Below, one piece after another: positions 28,262-38,174 of a DNA stretch of 64,000 nucleotides. Below the pieces are notes generated by a model, which was given only the letters and a program-made list of their open reading frames with translations, made no database searches and was not told where the DNA came from. Made by a program: the position numbers and the translations under genes. The stretch's first letter is position 1, and each line of letters opens with the position of its first letter. Source of the stretch: Sphingomonas sp. NBWT7 (lineage in GTDB: Bacteria; Pseudomonadota; Alphaproteobacteria; Sphingomonadales; Sphingomonadaceae); the NCBI RefSeq assembly GCF_014217605.1, contig NZ_CP043639.1, positions 2,007,501 to 2,071,500 of the forward strand. Reading direction: 5' to 3'.

Positions 28262-28276
28262 GAACAAAATAGGAAC
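28262..28276. promoter_or_regulatory. LexA (SOS) box upstream of imuA
   Basis: GAACAAAATAGGAAC is an exact GAAC-N7-GAAC alphaproteobacterial LexA box. Its end is 25 nt before the GTG start of imuA, where LexA would block the mutasome operon promoter. SOS control of imuA-imuB-dnaE2 is the established arrangement in this group. Confidence 0.88.
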
Positions 28277-28301
28277 ATTCGTAGCGAGCGAGTCGAGAAA
28301 C

Positions 28302-29054
28302 GTGTCGTCCCCAGCCGTCATTGCCGAGCTTCGCGAGACGCTACGCGCGATCGAGGGCGATGGCTACCGGCGGCGGGAGACGCTGCCGTTCGGCATCCCC
28401 CCGATCGATACCAAACTGGCCGACGGCGGCCTCCGGCTCGATGCGCTGCACGAGGTGGCGGCGGACACCGCGGCGCTGGGCGACGATGCGGCGGCGACGC
28501 TATTCCTCGCCGGGATCGCGGCGCGTGCCTGGGGACCGGTATTGTGGGTGGTGCGGCGGCGCGACCTGTTCGCGCCGGGGCTCTACCAGGCGGGGCTCGC
28601 CCCCGAACGCGTCCTCTATGCCGAAGCGCGCGACGATGCCGAACTGCTCGCGCTGATGGAGGAAGGGCTCCGCCACCGCGGGCTTGGCGCGGTGATCGGC
28701 GAGGTGAAGCGTGCTGGGCTGGCGGCGACGCGTCGGCTGCAGCTCGCGGCCGAGGGCGGGCGGACGATCGCGCTGCTGATGCGCCGCCATGCGCGCGAGG
28801 GCGTCGACCCGCTCGGCATGCCGTCCGCCGCGCTCACCCGCTGGCGGATCGCCTCGGCCCCGTCGGTGCCCGATCGGTCGGGCAGCCTCGGCCGGGCGCG
28901 CTGGAACGTGGCGCTCGATCGCCAGCGCGGCGGCGAACCTTTCAACATGCTGATGGAGGCTTGCGATGACACGGGTCGTCTCGCTCTACCTGCCGCACTG
29001 GGCGATCGATCGCGTGCGTCGGGCCGAGCGTCGCCGCGCGCCGCCGCGGCCTGA
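28302..29054 (+). CDS. imuA: ImuA, SOS mutasome accessory protein
   Basis: A 250-residue RecA-like/SulA-related protein lacking the full RecA motifs. It begins AVIAELRETLRAIEGDGYRRRETLPFGIPPID and has ALHEVAADTAALGDDAAATLFLAG and VLWVVRRRDLFAPGL, the ImuA pattern. The Walker A loop is not intact. ImuA together with ImuB and DnaE2 performs damage-induced translesion mutagenesis. The start is GTG 28302, 25 nt after the LexA box. Its 3' end overlaps imuB by 89 nt in another frame, so its real end in vivo deserves a check. Confidence 0.88.
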   Translation: MSSPAVIAELRETLRAIEGDGYRRRETLPFGIPPIDTKLADGGLRLDALHEVAADTAALGDDAAATLFLAGIAARAWGPVLWVVRRRDLFAPGLYQAGLAPERVLYAEARDDAELLALMEEGLRHRGLGAVIGEVKRAGLAATRRLQLAAEGGRTIALLMRRHAREGVDPLGMPSAALTRWRIASAPSVPDRSGSLGRARWNVALDRQRGGEPFNMLMEACDDTGRLALPAALGDRSRASGRASPRAAAA

Positions 29055-31350
29055 TGCCGTTCGCGATTCGGGCGTCCCGCTCGATCTCGCGCCGCTCGCC
29101 GCCGCCGTAGCGGAGGAGCAGGTGATGCAATGCGACGCGCCCAAGAACACCGGCTGGCGCCCTGGCGCGCGCTGGGCGCGATCGGACGCGGCGGCGCCGG
29201 CCGACAGGCTCCACGACAATCCCCAAGAGAAATCGTGGTCACAGTCGACGCGCGCGGATGTCGCGCGGCGTATCGAGGCGATGCCCGAACATCAGCGCCC
29301 GCCGATGCGCGAGATGGGTCGCCGCAGCGAGGCCGCCGATAATCCATTCAAGGCCATGCCGCCCGACGAGGGCGTACGCCCGGTGCGATCGACGCTGCCC
29401 GTGCGCCCCGATGCGGAGGATGTGCCGAGCCAGCGCTGGCGCGGTTTCGACGGGCTCGATCCCAATGCCGACGATCGCGCCGCCGCTGCCCTCGCGCGCT
29501 GGAACGCCCCGCCGGCCGGCGGCCGGCCGCAGCCGCTCAGGACGGGCGTGCCGGCGGTCCGCTACCCCGGCGAGGGTCCGCATCCCGACAAATACGCGCG
29601 TACCGGCTCGAACGACGCCGGCGCGCATGTCCCGGGCGTCGCTCCCTTCTTCGATACCGGCCGCAGCCTCGGCGGCATGGTGGCAAGGGTATGCGACGCC
29701 GCCGCTCCCGGTCCCGAGCGGGCCGAAAGGGACGGCTCCGATGCGCCGCCAACGCGCACTGCCGCGAGCCGAGCGCGCGTGCGCCAGCAGGACCGCGCGC
29801 GCCCTGCCCGGCCCCGCTACAAGGCCGCGGACGAAGTCTCCGGGCAGGACAGGCCCCGGCCGCTCGTTACCGTGCACAAGATAGGCAGCCGCATCGAGAT
29901 CGCCGCCGCCTCGCGTGAGGCGCAGGCGCTCGGCCTCGTGCCCGGCACGGCGTTGACGCAGGCGCGCGCCGCCGTGCCCGATCTCGACGTGCGCGATGCC
30001 GATCCCGACGGCGATCGCGCCGATCTGCTGCGTCTCGCCATCGCGCTCGCCCGCCGCTGGTGCCCGGTCGTCGCGGTTTCGGGCAGCGACGGCCTGTTCC
30101 TCGACATCACCGGCACCGCGCATCTCCACGGCGGCGAGGCGGCACTGGCGCGGCGCCTGCTGCGTCTGCTCGCGCGGCTCGGCGTCGCCGCGCAGCTGGC
30201 GATCGCCGATACCGCCGGCGCGGCGTGGGGGCTGGCGCGGCAGAAGGCGACGGCGGCGATCGTTCCGCCCCGCGCGCACGGCGAGGCGATGACGACGCTG
30301 CACGTTGCGGCATTGCGTCTCGACGATGCCGCGCGCGAGCTGCTCGCCCGGCTCGGCGTCGACACGGTGGGCGAGCTCATGGCGATGCCGCGCGCGCCGC
30401 TGGTCCGCCGCTTCGGACGCGCGATCGCGCAGCGCCTCGACCAGGCGACCGGCGCCGCGCCTGAGCCGCTCGATCCCGTCGTCCCAGTGCAGCCGATCGC
30501 GGTCACCCGCCGCTTCGCCGAGCCGATCGCCACCGCCGAGGCGATCGGCCACTGGCTGGTGGGGCTGGTCGACGATCTGGCGGTTGAGCTCGCCGAGGCG
30601 GGCGTCGGCGCGCGCGCGCTCGCGTTCGTCGCGGCGCGCGTCGATTCGACCGATCAGGTGATCCGCGTCGGCTTGGCGCGCGCCAGCCGCGATCCCGCGC
30701 ATCTGCTGCGGCTGATCGCGCGCCGGATCGAGGAGATCGATGTCGGCTACGGCCTCGACGCCCTGACGCTGCATCTCGTCCGCGCCGATCCGCTCGGGCC
30801 CGAAGCGCTTGGCGCGGCGCTGGCGGAGCAGCAGGTGCCCGATCTGGCGCCGCTGGTTGATACGCTCGCCAATCGTATCGGACCGGCGCGCTTGTGGCGT
30901 CAGCAGCCGGTCGAGAGCGACGTGCCCGAGCGCTCGGTGACGCCGCTCGACCCGCTCGGGCCGGCCGCTGCCGAAGGACTGCGGCTGAAATTGCACGACG
31001 TGCGCCAGCTCGACCGCCGCACGCCCGATCACCCCTGGCATCCGCGCTGGCCGCGCCCGGCGCGCCTGCTGCATCGCCCCGAACCGCTCGACAACGTTTT
31101 GGCCGAACTGCCCGATCGCGCGCCCTATCGCTTCACCTGGCGCGGCCGACAGCATCTGGTGCACCAGTCCGACGGGCCCGAGCGTATCACCGGCGAATGG
31201 TGGCGCCGGTCTGGCGAGCGCGACGCCGTGCGCGACTATTTCCGCGTCGAGGACAGCGATGGCCACCGCTTCTGGCTGTTCCGCCGCGGCGACGGTGAGC
31301 GCGCCGAGACGGGCGACCGCAGCTGGTACATCCATGGCACCTTTGCCTGA
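28966..31350 (+). CDS. imuB: ImuB, inactive Y-family DNA polymerase with a large insertion
   Basis: A 794-residue ImuB, far longer than the usual ~500. It opens with the first polymerase strand MTRVVSLYLPHWAIDRVRR. Next comes a ~265-residue Pro/Arg/Ala-rich insertion (about residues 31-297), then the rest of the catalytic fold (RPLVTVHKIGSRIEIAAAS, GSDGLFLDITGTAHLHGG, LLARLGVDTVGELMAMP). The usual catalytic Asp-Glu residues are missing, as is normal for ImuB, which is a scaffold for DnaE2 and the beta clamp. ATG at 28966 follows the SD-like GGAGG of the imuA end. It overlaps imuA by 89 nt and precedes dnaE2 by 33 nt. Confidence 0.93.
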   Translation: MTRVVSLYLPHWAIDRVRRAERRRAPPRPDAVRDSGVPLDLAPLAAAVAEEQVMQCDAPKNTGWRPGARWARSDAAAPADRLHDNPQEKSWSQSTRADVARRIEAMPEHQRPPMREMGRRSEAADNPFKAMPPDEGVRPVRSTLPVRPDAEDVPSQRWRGFDGLDPNADDRAAAALARWNAPPAGGRPQPLRTGVPAVRYPGEGPHPDKYARTGSNDAGAHVPGVAPFFDTGRSLGGMVARVCDAAAPGPERAERDGSDAPPTRTAASRARVRQQDRARPARPRYKAADEVSGQDRPRPLVTVHKIGSRIEIAAASREAQALGLVPGTALTQARAAVPDLDVRDADPDGDRADLLRLAIALARRWCPVVAVSGSDGLFLDITGTAHLHGGEAALARRLLRLLARLGVAAQLAIADTAGAAWGLARQKATAAIVPPRAHGEAMTTLHVAALRLDDAARELLARLGVDTVGELMAMPRAPLVRRFGRAIAQRLDQATGAAPEPLDPVVPVQPIAVTRRFAEPIATAEAIGHWLVGLVDDLAVELAEAGVGARALAFVAARVDSTDQVIRVGLARASRDPAHLLRLIARRIEEIDVGYGLDALTLHLVRADPLGPEALGAALAEQQVPDLAPLVDTLANRIGPARLWRQQPVESDVPERSVTPLDPLGPAAAEGLRLKLHDVRQLDRRTPDHPWHPRWPRPARLLHRPEPLDNVLAELPDRAPYRFTWRGRQHLVHQSDGPERITGEWWRRSGERDAVRDYFRVEDSDGHRFWLFRRGDGERAETGDRSWYIHGTFA

Positions 31351-31383
31351 TCGGTGGGGGCCTAACCGGCGCGGGAGCACGCC

Positions 31384-34300
31384 GTGACGTACAGCGAGCT
31401 TCAGGTCACCACGCATTTCTCCTTCCTGCGCGGTGCGTCGTCGTGCGAGGAACTGTTCTCCACCGCCGCGGTGATGGGGATGCCCGCGCTGGGCATCGTC
31501 GATCGCAACTCGGTCGCCGGCGTGGTGCGTGCGCTGTTCGCCTGCGAGCAGCTGGAAAAGAAGCACGGCCTCCATATCCGCTCGATCCCCGGCTGCCGGC
31601 TCGATCTCGTCACTGGCGACTCGCTGCTCGTCTGGCCCGAGGATCGCGCGGCTTGGAGCCGGCTGACGCGGCTGCTGACGCGCGGCAAGGCGCGGGCGGA
31701 CGCGCAGCGCGGCGAGAAGGGCCAGTGCTTCCTGCACTGGGAGGATGTCGCCGCGCTGGCCGACGGCCTCGTCGCGGCGCTGGTGCCCGGGCGCGGCGGC
31801 GTGGCGCCGACCGCACTCGCCGCGACCGCCGACATCTTCGGCGCGCGCGGCCACGTCTGCCTCACCCCCTGGCGCCGGCCGGGCGAGCGCCGCCGCTGGC
31901 ATGAAACCGCGCAGGCCGCCCATGCCCACGGCCTACGTCCGCTCGCCACCGGCGACGTGCTGTACCATGCGCCCGACCGGCGGATGCTGCACGACGTCGT
32001 CACCGCGATCCGCGAGAAGTGCACGATCGACGAGCTCGGCCACCGCCGCGAGCGCCACGCCGATCGCCACCTGCAGCCGCCCTCGGCGATGGCGCGGCGC
32101 TTCGCCGACCACCCCGATGCGCTCGCCGCGGTCGAGGCGATCGTCGAACGCTGCACCTTCTCGCTGAAGGACCTGGATTACCAATATCCCGACGAGATCA
32201 TCATGACCGGCCGCAGCGCGCAGGAAGGGCTGGAGCGTCTGTCTCGCAACGCGCTGGCGCAGCGGTTCGGCGGCGCGCCACCGGCCGAGTACAGCGCCAA
32301 GCTCGAGCATGAGCTGACGCTGGTCGGCAAGATGGGGTATGCGCCCTATTTCCTGACGGTGAATTCGATCGTCAGCTACGCGCGGTCGATCGACATCCTG
32401 TGCCAGGGGCGCGGGAGCGCAGCGAATTCGGTGATCTGCTTCGTCCTCGGCATCACCTCGATCGACCCGGTCAAGCACCAGCTGCTGTTCGAGCGCTTCG
32501 TCTCGGAGGAACGCCGCGAGCCGCCCGATATCGACATCGATTTCGAGCATGAGCGGCGCGAGGAGGTGATCCAGTGGATCTACCGCACCTACGGGCGCGA
32601 CCATGCCGCGCTGACCGCGGTGGTCAGCCGCTTCCGCACGCGCGGTGCGATCCGCGAAGTGGGCAAGGTGCTCGGGCTTCCCGAGGACATGACGGGGGCC
32701 TTGGCGGGGCAGGTGGGGGGCTGGTCGAACGAGGGCGTGCCCGACGCGCACGTCCAAGCGCTCAATCTCGACGCCGGCGAACCGCGCCTGGCGCTCGCGC
32801 TCGAACTCGCCAAGGAACTGATCGGCACGCCGCGCCACCTCTCGCAGCATCCCGGCGGTTTCGTGCTGACGCGCGATCCGCTGCACGATCTGGTGCCGAT
32901 CGAGCCCGCCGCGATGGAAGCTCGCCACGTCATCGAATGGGAAAAGGAGGATATCGAGCATCTCGGCTTCATGAAGGTCGATATCCTCGGGCTCGGCATG
33001 CTCGGCTGCATGCGCCGCGCGTTCGACCTCCTGTCCGAGCACAAGCAGGTCGCGATGACGATGGCGAGCGAGCCCTTGCAAGACGACGATCCGGCGACCT
33101 TCAAGATGATCCGCCGCGCCGATACGCTGGGCGTGTTCCAGATCGAGAGCCGCGCGCAGATGAGCATGCTGCCGCGGATGAAACCGACCAATTTCTACGA
33201 CATCGCGATCCAGGTTGCGATCGTCCGCCCCGGCCCGATCCAGGGCGACATGGTGCATCCATACCTGAAACGTCGGGCGCTATCCAAGGAGGAGCAAGCA
33301 AAGATCGAATATCCCAGCCCGCTACTCAAGGACGTGCTGAAAAAGACGCTGGGCGTGCCGCTGTTCCAGGAACAGGCGATGCAGGTCGCGATCCTCGGCG
33401 CCGGCTTCACCCCGGGAGAGGCGGACCTGCTGCGCCGCGCGATGGCGACGTTCAAGATGACCGGCGGCGTCGGCGAGTTCCGCGACAAGCTGATCGGCGG
33501 CATGCTGGCCAACGGCATCGCGCGCGAGTTCGCCGAGCGGCTGGTGAAGCAGATCGAGGGGTTCGGCAGCTACGGCTTTCCCGAGAGCCACGCAGCGAGC
33601 TTCGCCAAGATCGCCTATGCCTCGTCGTGGATGAAATGCCACCATCCCGATGTCTTCTGCGCCGCGCTGCTCAACGCGCAGCCGATGGGCTTCTACGCGC
33701 CCGCGCAGATCGTGCGCGACGCGCGCGAACATGGGGTGGAGGTCCTGCCGGTATGCGTGCTGGCGAGCGAGTGGGATACGTCGCTGCTGGCGCCGCGTGG
33801 CGGATTGCACCCACTGCGGCTCGGCCTGCGCATCGTCCACGGCCTGTCGGCGGTGGACGGCGGCAAGATCCTGGCGGCGCGCGGAGAGCGGCCATTCCGA
33901 TCGGTCGAGGACGTGTGGCGGCGATCGGGCGTGCCGCTCGCCGCGCTGGAGAAGCTCGCCAAGGCGGATGCGTTCGCCGGCATGGGGCTCGACCGGCGGC
34001 AGGCCTTGTGGGCGATCCGTGGGCTGGGCGATACGCCGCTGCCGCTGCTCGCGGCGATCGAGACGCGTGAGGAGCCCGTCCACCTGCGCGCGCTGACCGC
34101 CGGCCGCGAGGTGGTGGAGGATTACCGCGCGACGCAGCTGACGTTGCGCCAGCATCCGCTGACCTTCCTGCGCGAGCGGCTGAAGCGCCAGCGCATGGTG
34201 TGCTGCGGCGACTTGAAGACGATCAAGGAGGGCAAGGCGATCGAGGTCGCCGGCATCATCCTCGTCCGCCAGCGGCCGGGCAGCGCCAAGGGCGTGCTGT

Positions 34301-34683
34301 TCATCACGATCGAGGACGAGACTGGGATCGCTAACGGCATCCTGTGGCCCGACCGGTTCGAGGCGCAGCGCCGCACGGTGATGTCCTCCGCGATGGTCAG
34401 CATCAAGGGCCGCGTGCAGAAGGAAGGAATCGTGATCCACGTCGTCGCGGATCTCATCACCGACCTCACCTGGATGCTGCGCGAGGTGGGCGAGATCGAT
34501 CTGCCGCACCTGAAGCTGCCCAGCATGGTGTCGCGCGGCGACGGGGCGACGCACCCCGGCGCGCCCGATCGCGGCGATCCGGGCTGGAAGCACAAGGGGC
34601 GCACCGATTACCATTATCGCGAACGGCCGCACGAGGGCCCGCCGGGCGATCTGATCCCGATCCGCAGCCACGACTTCCATTGA
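31384..34683 (+). CDS. dnaE2: Error-prone DNA polymerase DnaE2
   Basis: A 1099-residue C-family polymerase. The N-terminal PHP domain begins [18 protein letters not shown]. The palm shows [17 protein letters not shown] (near residue 340) and [17 protein letters not shown], with the catalytic aspartates in the latter. The C-terminal OB-fold region is [13 protein letters not shown] ([20 protein letters not shown]). It performs the actual mutagenic synthesis in the ImuA-ImuB-DnaE2 mutasome. Start is GTG 31384. It is under the LexA box at 28262. A typical complete gene. Confidence 0.97.
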   Translation: MTYSELQVTTHFSFLRGASSCEELFSTAAVMGMPALGIVDRNSVAGVVRALFACEQLEKKHGLHIRSIPGCRLDLVTGDSLLVWPEDRAAWSRLTRLLTRGKARADAQRGEKGQCFLHWEDVAALADGLVAALVPGRGGVAPTALAATADIFGARGHVCLTPWRRPGERRRWHETAQAAHAHGLRPLATGDVLYHAPDRRMLHDVVTAIREKCTIDELGHRRERHADRHLQPPSAMARRFADHPDALAAVEAIVERCTFSLKDLDYQYPDEIIMTGRSAQEGLERLSRNALAQRFGGAPPAEYSAKLEHELTLVGKMGYAPYFLTVNSIVSYARSIDILCQGRGSAANSVICFVLGITSIDPVKHQLLFERFVSEERREPPDIDIDFEHERREEVIQWIYRTYGRDHAALTAVVSRFRTRGAIREVGKVLGLPEDMTGALAGQVGGWSNEGVPDAHVQALNLDAGEPRLALALELAKELIGTPRHLSQHPGGFVLTRDPLHDLVPIEPAAMEARHVIEWEKEDIEHLGFMKVDILGLGMLGCMRRAFDLLSEHKQVAMTMASEPLQDDDPATFKMIRRADTLGVFQIESRAQMSMLPRMKPTNFYDIAIQVAIVRPGPIQGDMVHPYLKRRALSKEEQAKIEYPSPLLKDVLKKTLGVPLFQEQAMQVAILGAGFTPGEADLLRRAMATFKMTGGVGEFRDKLIGGMLANGIAREFAERLVKQIEGFGSYGFPESHAASFAKIAYASSWMKCHHPDVFCAALLNAQPMGFYAPAQIVRDAREHGVEVLPVCVLASEWDTSLLAPRGGLHPLRLGLRIVHGLSAVDGGKILAARGERPFRSVEDVWRRSGVPLAALEKLAKADAFAGMGLDRRQALWAIRGLGDTPLPLLAAIETREEPVHLRALTAGREVVEDYRATQLTLRQHPLTFLRERLKRQRMVCCGDLKTIKEGKAIEVAGIILVRQRPGSAKGVLFITIEDETGIANGILWPDRFEAQRRTVMSSAMVSIKGRVQKEGIVIHVVADLITDLTWMLREVGEIDLPHLKLPSMVSRGDGATHPGAPDRGDPGWKHKGRTDYHYRERPHEGPPGDLIPIRSHDFH

Positions 34684-34746
34684 TAAAGCGAGCGGCTTAA
34701 CAAGCCTGTCGAACCGGCACCGACCGGCGCATCGGAGAGATCGACC

Positions 34747-36072
34747 ATGGCCACCGCCGCCCTCGCCCCCCAGCCCGCCCCGGAGCCGCGTATCGGCCTC
34801 ACCCCGAACGTGCCCTCCCCCGCCGACAAGGCCGCGTTCGACGCCGCGATCGTCGATCCCGACAGCTACGCCAACGAGGATCGCTACCACGCGATCTTTA
34901 AGCATCTGCGCGAGGAAGCACCGGTCTACTGGTGTGAGCCCGAAGGCTATCGCCCGTTCTGGACGGTTGCGCGCCACGCCGACATCAAGCGCGTCGAGCT
35001 CGATACCGACACCTTTCTCAACGACCCGCGGCTGACGTTGTCGCCGATCGCCGACGAGGAGCGCGTAAAGGCGCTGACGGGGGGCAGTGACAAGCTGACG
35101 CGCAACCTCGTCAGCATGGACAATCCCGATCACCGCCACTTCCGCGCGATGACGCAAGGCTATTTCTCCGCCAAGCACATGCGCCAGCTGGAAGCCGACA
35201 TCCGCGCGCTGGCGAAGGAGAGCGTCGAGCATATGGCGTCGCTCGGCGGGCGGTGCGATTTCGCGACCGAAGTCGCGATCTGGTTCCCATTGCGCGTCAT
35301 CATGCTGACGCTGGGCGCGCCGCGCGAGGACGAGGCGTTCCTGATGAAGATCACGCAGGAAGTGTTCGGCGCGCAGGATTTCGACCACATGCGCTCCGAG
35401 GAGATGGGCGGACTGTTCGCCACCATCGCCGAGTTTAACGCCTGGTGCGATCGCATCACTGCCGATCGCAAGGCCAACCCGCGTGAGGACGTGTCGACGA
35501 TCATCGCCAACGCGACGCTCACCGACGGGTCGCCGATGGGCAACATGGAGGCGATGAGCTACTACCTCATCATCGCCGCCGCGGGGCACGATACGACAAG
35601 TTCCTCCTCCTCCGCCGGCCTGCTCGAACTGATCCGCAACCCGGCCGAGATGAAGAAGCTGCGCGACGATCCGTCGCTTTTGCCCAATGCGATCGACGAG
35701 ATGATCCGCTGGTCGAGCCCGGTGAAGCATTTCTTCCGCACCGCCGCGGTCGACGCCGAAGTAGCCGGGATGCCGATCAAGGCCGGCGACGGCCTCGTCA
35801 TGGCCTATCCGTCCGCCAATCGCGACGCCGCGGTGTTCGACGATCCGTTCGCGTTCCGCGTCGATCGCGCCAATGCAAAGCAGCATCTCGCCTTCGGCTA
35901 CGGCCCGCATCTGTGCCTGGGGCAGCATCTGGCGAAGATGGAGATGCGCATCCTGTTCGAGGAATTGCTTGCCCGCTTCGACGATTTCGCGCTCGACGGC
36001 GATCCGGCGTGGACGCGCGCCAGCTTCGTCAGCGGGATCAAGCGCCTGCCGATCCGGTATCGCGCCAAGTGA
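34747..36072 (+). CDS. Cytochrome P450, CYP108-like
   Basis: A 441-residue soluble P450. The I-helix oxygen-activating motif is AAAGHDTTSSSSS, the ExxR pair is EMIRW, and the heme loop FGYGPHLCLGQ carries the cysteine ligand (C390). The heme-loop and flanking sequence (SNRDAAVFDDP, LGQHLAKMEMRILFEELL) resemble the terpineol hydroxylase P450terp (CYP108) family. Substrate is unknown; a monooxygenase of a terpenoid, alkyl or fatty substrate is plausible. No ferredoxin or reductase gene is adjacent. Start is ATG 34747 after GGAGAG. Its stop overlaps the downstream thioesterase start (GTGA). Confidence 0.92.
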   Translation: MATAALAPQPAPEPRIGLTPNVPSPADKAAFDAAIVDPDSYANEDRYHAIFKHLREEAPVYWCEPEGYRPFWTVARHADIKRVELDTDTFLNDPRLTLSPIADEERVKALTGGSDKLTRNLVSMDNPDHRHFRAMTQGYFSAKHMRQLEADIRALAKESVEHMASLGGRCDFATEVAIWFPLRVIMLTLGAPREDEAFLMKITQEVFGAQDFDHMRSEEMGGLFATIAEFNAWCDRITADRKANPREDVSTIIANATLTDGSPMGNMEAMSYYLIIAAAGHDTTSSSSSAGLLELIRNPAEMKKLRDDPSLLPNAIDEMIRWSSPVKHFFRTAAVDAEVAGMPIKAGDGLVMAYPSANRDAAVFDDPFAFRVDRANAKQHLAFGYGPHLCLGQHLAKMEMRILFEELLARFDDFALDGDPAWTRASFVSGIKRLPIRYRAK

Positions 36073-36938
36073 GCCTCAGCGATCCCGAGCGCCTCTATCC
36101 CGGCTTTCCGGGGCGCGACGCCAATCAGCATCTGCGCACCATCCCTGCCTGCGCCGCACTCGGCATGCAGCAGCGCGCCGCGCACGGCGGGCCGGTCGTC
36201 ACCTCGCTCGACATCTCGCTGCCGTCGACGCGCGACGCCGAAGGCCGCGTTGCACGCGGCGCGGCACTGGTGCTCGCCGACCAGGCGACCGCGGGCGGCG
36301 TGTTCGCAACGCTGGCGCAGCCGACGCCGATGATGACGCTCGACCTGCGCGTCGACTGGTTCGCGCCGCTGCCCATGGGGCGGCTCGACTGCGTGATCGA
36401 GAATGTCGTGCGCGATGGCGACCTCGCACTCGCACGTGGGCTGCTGCTGGCGGACGGCGCGCCGGTCGGCGCTGCGACCGGGCGCTACCTGATCGGATCG
36501 ATGCCGGGTGGCGGCGGCGGACGGATCGAGGACCGCACCGCGATTTTGCCCCCCTCGACCGACACCGATTTCGCGACTTATCTTGCCGCAACGAAGGAGA
36601 GCGATGGCTTGTCGGTCACGCCGCGGCCGGAGCACGTCGGCGCGCCGCTGCCGGCGTTCCACGGCGGGGTGATCGCGGCATTGCTCGAGGCCTCTGCCGT
36701 CGCGACGATCGATCCCGGCTTCCGCCCGCTCGACATCGAGATCCGCTATCTTGCCCCGGCGCGTGCCGACCGCCTGCTCGTCACCAGCGTCGTGCCGCGG
36801 CGGACCGGCCGGCGCGCGATCACGATCGACGTCGACGCGCATCAGGGCGATCCGGCCAAGCCCGTCGCGATCGCGCGCCTGCTGGCGATGACCGATGCGC
36901 CGGGCGAGGTGCGGCTGGTGACGCTACCGCGCGACTAG
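36069..36938 (+). CDS. Double-hotdog acyl-CoA thioesterase-like protein
   Basis: A 289-residue PaaI/TesB-type protein built of two hotdog domains, roughly residues 25-140 and 180-285. The second carries PAFHGGVIAALLEASAVATID, the conserved helix of PaaI thioesterases; the first has DQATAGGVFATL. Family members hydrolyse acyl-CoA thioesters. The GTG start at 36069 overlaps the P450 stop (GTGA), so they are coupled. This suggests the P450 product passes through a CoA ester, but that is inference. Confidence 0.82.
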   Translation: MSLSDPERLYPGFPGRDANQHLRTIPACAALGMQQRAAHGGPVVTSLDISLPSTRDAEGRVARGAALVLADQATAGGVFATLAQPTPMMTLDLRVDWFAPLPMGRLDCVIENVVRDGDLALARGLLLADGAPVGAATGRYLIGSMPGGGGGRIEDRTAILPPSTDTDFATYLAATKESDGLSVTPRPEHVGAPLPAFHGGVIAALLEASAVATIDPGFRPLDIEIRYLAPARADRLLVTSVVPRRTGRRAITIDVDAHQGDPAKPVAIARLLAMTDAPGEVRLVTLPRD

Positions 36939-36973
36939 CCGCCTCGGGTCGGCTTGGCCGCGTGCGTCGGCGG

Positions 36974-37978
36974 TCAACCGCCGACGGTCTGCTCGATCAC
37001 ACCGAAGATCGGGTGGTGGCGATCGTCCTCGGCCCAGATGCGCACGGTGTCGCCGGCCTTGAGGAACGGCGTCACCGGCTGGCCGCCGGCAATCGCCTCG
37101 ATCATGCGTACCTCGGCGATGCACGAATAGCCCACCCCGCCCTCGCCGATCGGCTTGCCCGGCCCGCCGTCCGCGTCGCGGTTCGACACGGTGCCGGAGC
37201 CGACGATCGTGCCTGCGCCGAGCGCGCGCGTCCTGGCGGCGTGGGCGACGAGCGTGCCGAAGTCGAACGTCATGTCCTCCCCCGCCTCGGCGCGGCCGAA
37301 CGGCTGGCCGTTGAGATCGACCATTAGCTTGCGGTGCAGCTTGCCGTCCTGCCACCAGTCGCCCAGCGCGTCGGGGGTGACGAACACGGGTGAGAAGGCC
37401 GACGCCGGTTTCGACTGGAAGAAGCCGAACCCCTTGCCGAGCTCGCCGGGGATGAGATTGCGCAGCGACACGTCGTTGGTCAGCCCGACGAGGCGGATCG
37501 CCGCGAGGGCGTCCTCGCGGCTCGCCCCCATCGGAACGTCGCCGGTGACGACGACGACTTCGGCCTCGAGATCGCAGCCCCAGCTTTCGTCGGCAAGCGG
37601 GATCGGATCGCGCGGCGCGAGGAACCCGTCCGAGCCGCCCTGGTACATCAGCGGATCGTGCCAGAAGCTGTCGGGCATCTCCGCACCGCGCGCCTGCCGC
37701 ACCAGCGCGACGTGATTGACGTAGGCCGAGCCGTCCGCCCACTGATAGGCGCGCGGCAGCGGCGAGGCGGCGTCATGCTCGTGGAAGCGATCGCGCGGGA
37801 TCACCTCGTGCGCAAGATCGGTGGCGAGATTGCGCAGATCGGGCAGCAGCCGATCCCAATCGTCGAGCGCCGCCTGTAGCGTGGGCGCGATATGCGTCGC
37901 ATCGGCGCACCAGGCGAGATCGTTCGATACGACGACGAGCTTGCCGTCCCGTCCGTGCTTCAGGCTCGCAAGTTTCAT
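36974..37978 (-). CDS. Fumarylacetoacetate hydrolase (FAH) family protein
   Basis: A 334-residue FAH-fold enzyme. The metal ligands and core appear in DLEAEVVVVTG (E-x-E type) and VGLTNDVSLRNLI, and the C-terminal GTIVGSGTVSNRDADGGPGKPIGEGGVGYSC, the longer diagnostic block near residue 255. Members cleave or hydrate beta-diketo acids in aromatic and amino acid breakdown, or decarboxylate oxaloacetate-like acids. It is divergent from the acyl-CoA dehydrogenase at 38175 with a shared regulatory region containing the palindrome at 38103-38114. Confidence 0.9.
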   Translation of the reverse strand: MKLASLKHGRDGKLVVVSNDLAWCADATHIAPTLQAALDDWDRLLPDLRNLATDLAHEVIPRDRFHEHDAASPLPRAYQWADGSAYVNHVALVRQARGAEMPDSFWHDPLMYQGGSDGFLAPRDPIPLADESWGCDLEAEVVVVTGDVPMGASREDALAAIRLVGLTNDVSLRNLIPGELGKGFGFFQSKPASAFSPVFVTPDALGDWWQDGKLHRKLMVDLNGQPFGRAEAGEDMTFDFGTLVAHAARTRALGAGTIVGSGTVSNRDADGGPGKPIGEGGVGYSCIAEVRMIEAIAGGQPVTPFLKAGDTVRIWAEDDRHHPIFGVIEQTVGG

Positions 37979-38102
37979 CGGTTACCTCTCCTTCACCCCC
38001 CGGCATAGGCGCGCGCGCCGGGCGAAGTCGAGAGCGGCGGCATAAGGCGCTTGACGGTTCGCGCGGCGCTTGCCGCCGTCGACAGGAGTGACGTACCGGC
38101 CA

Positions 38103-38114
38103 TAACAAAAGTTA
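38103..38114. promoter_or_regulatory. Operator candidate TAACAAAAGTTA in a divergent promoter region
   Basis: An imperfect palindrome (TAAC-AAAA-GTTA) 60 nt upstream of the acyl-CoA dehydrogenase and 125 nt upstream of the FAH gene. It matches the TAACA-NN-TGTTA sites at 5303 and 44434, so one regulator may control both directions. Confidence 0.45.
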
Positions 38115-38174
38115 CTTGACCGGTCGCAGCGTGCCCGCGACAATTGCGCATCAGCTTTCCGGAGGGGTTTTTCC

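Noticed and set aside
29239..31929. A long minus-strand open frame across imuB and the start of dnaE2
   Set aside because: Shadow frame; imuB and dnaE2 are clear on the other strand.
33322..35928. A long minus-strand open frame across dnaE2 and the P450
   Set aside because: Shadow frame covering two strong genes.
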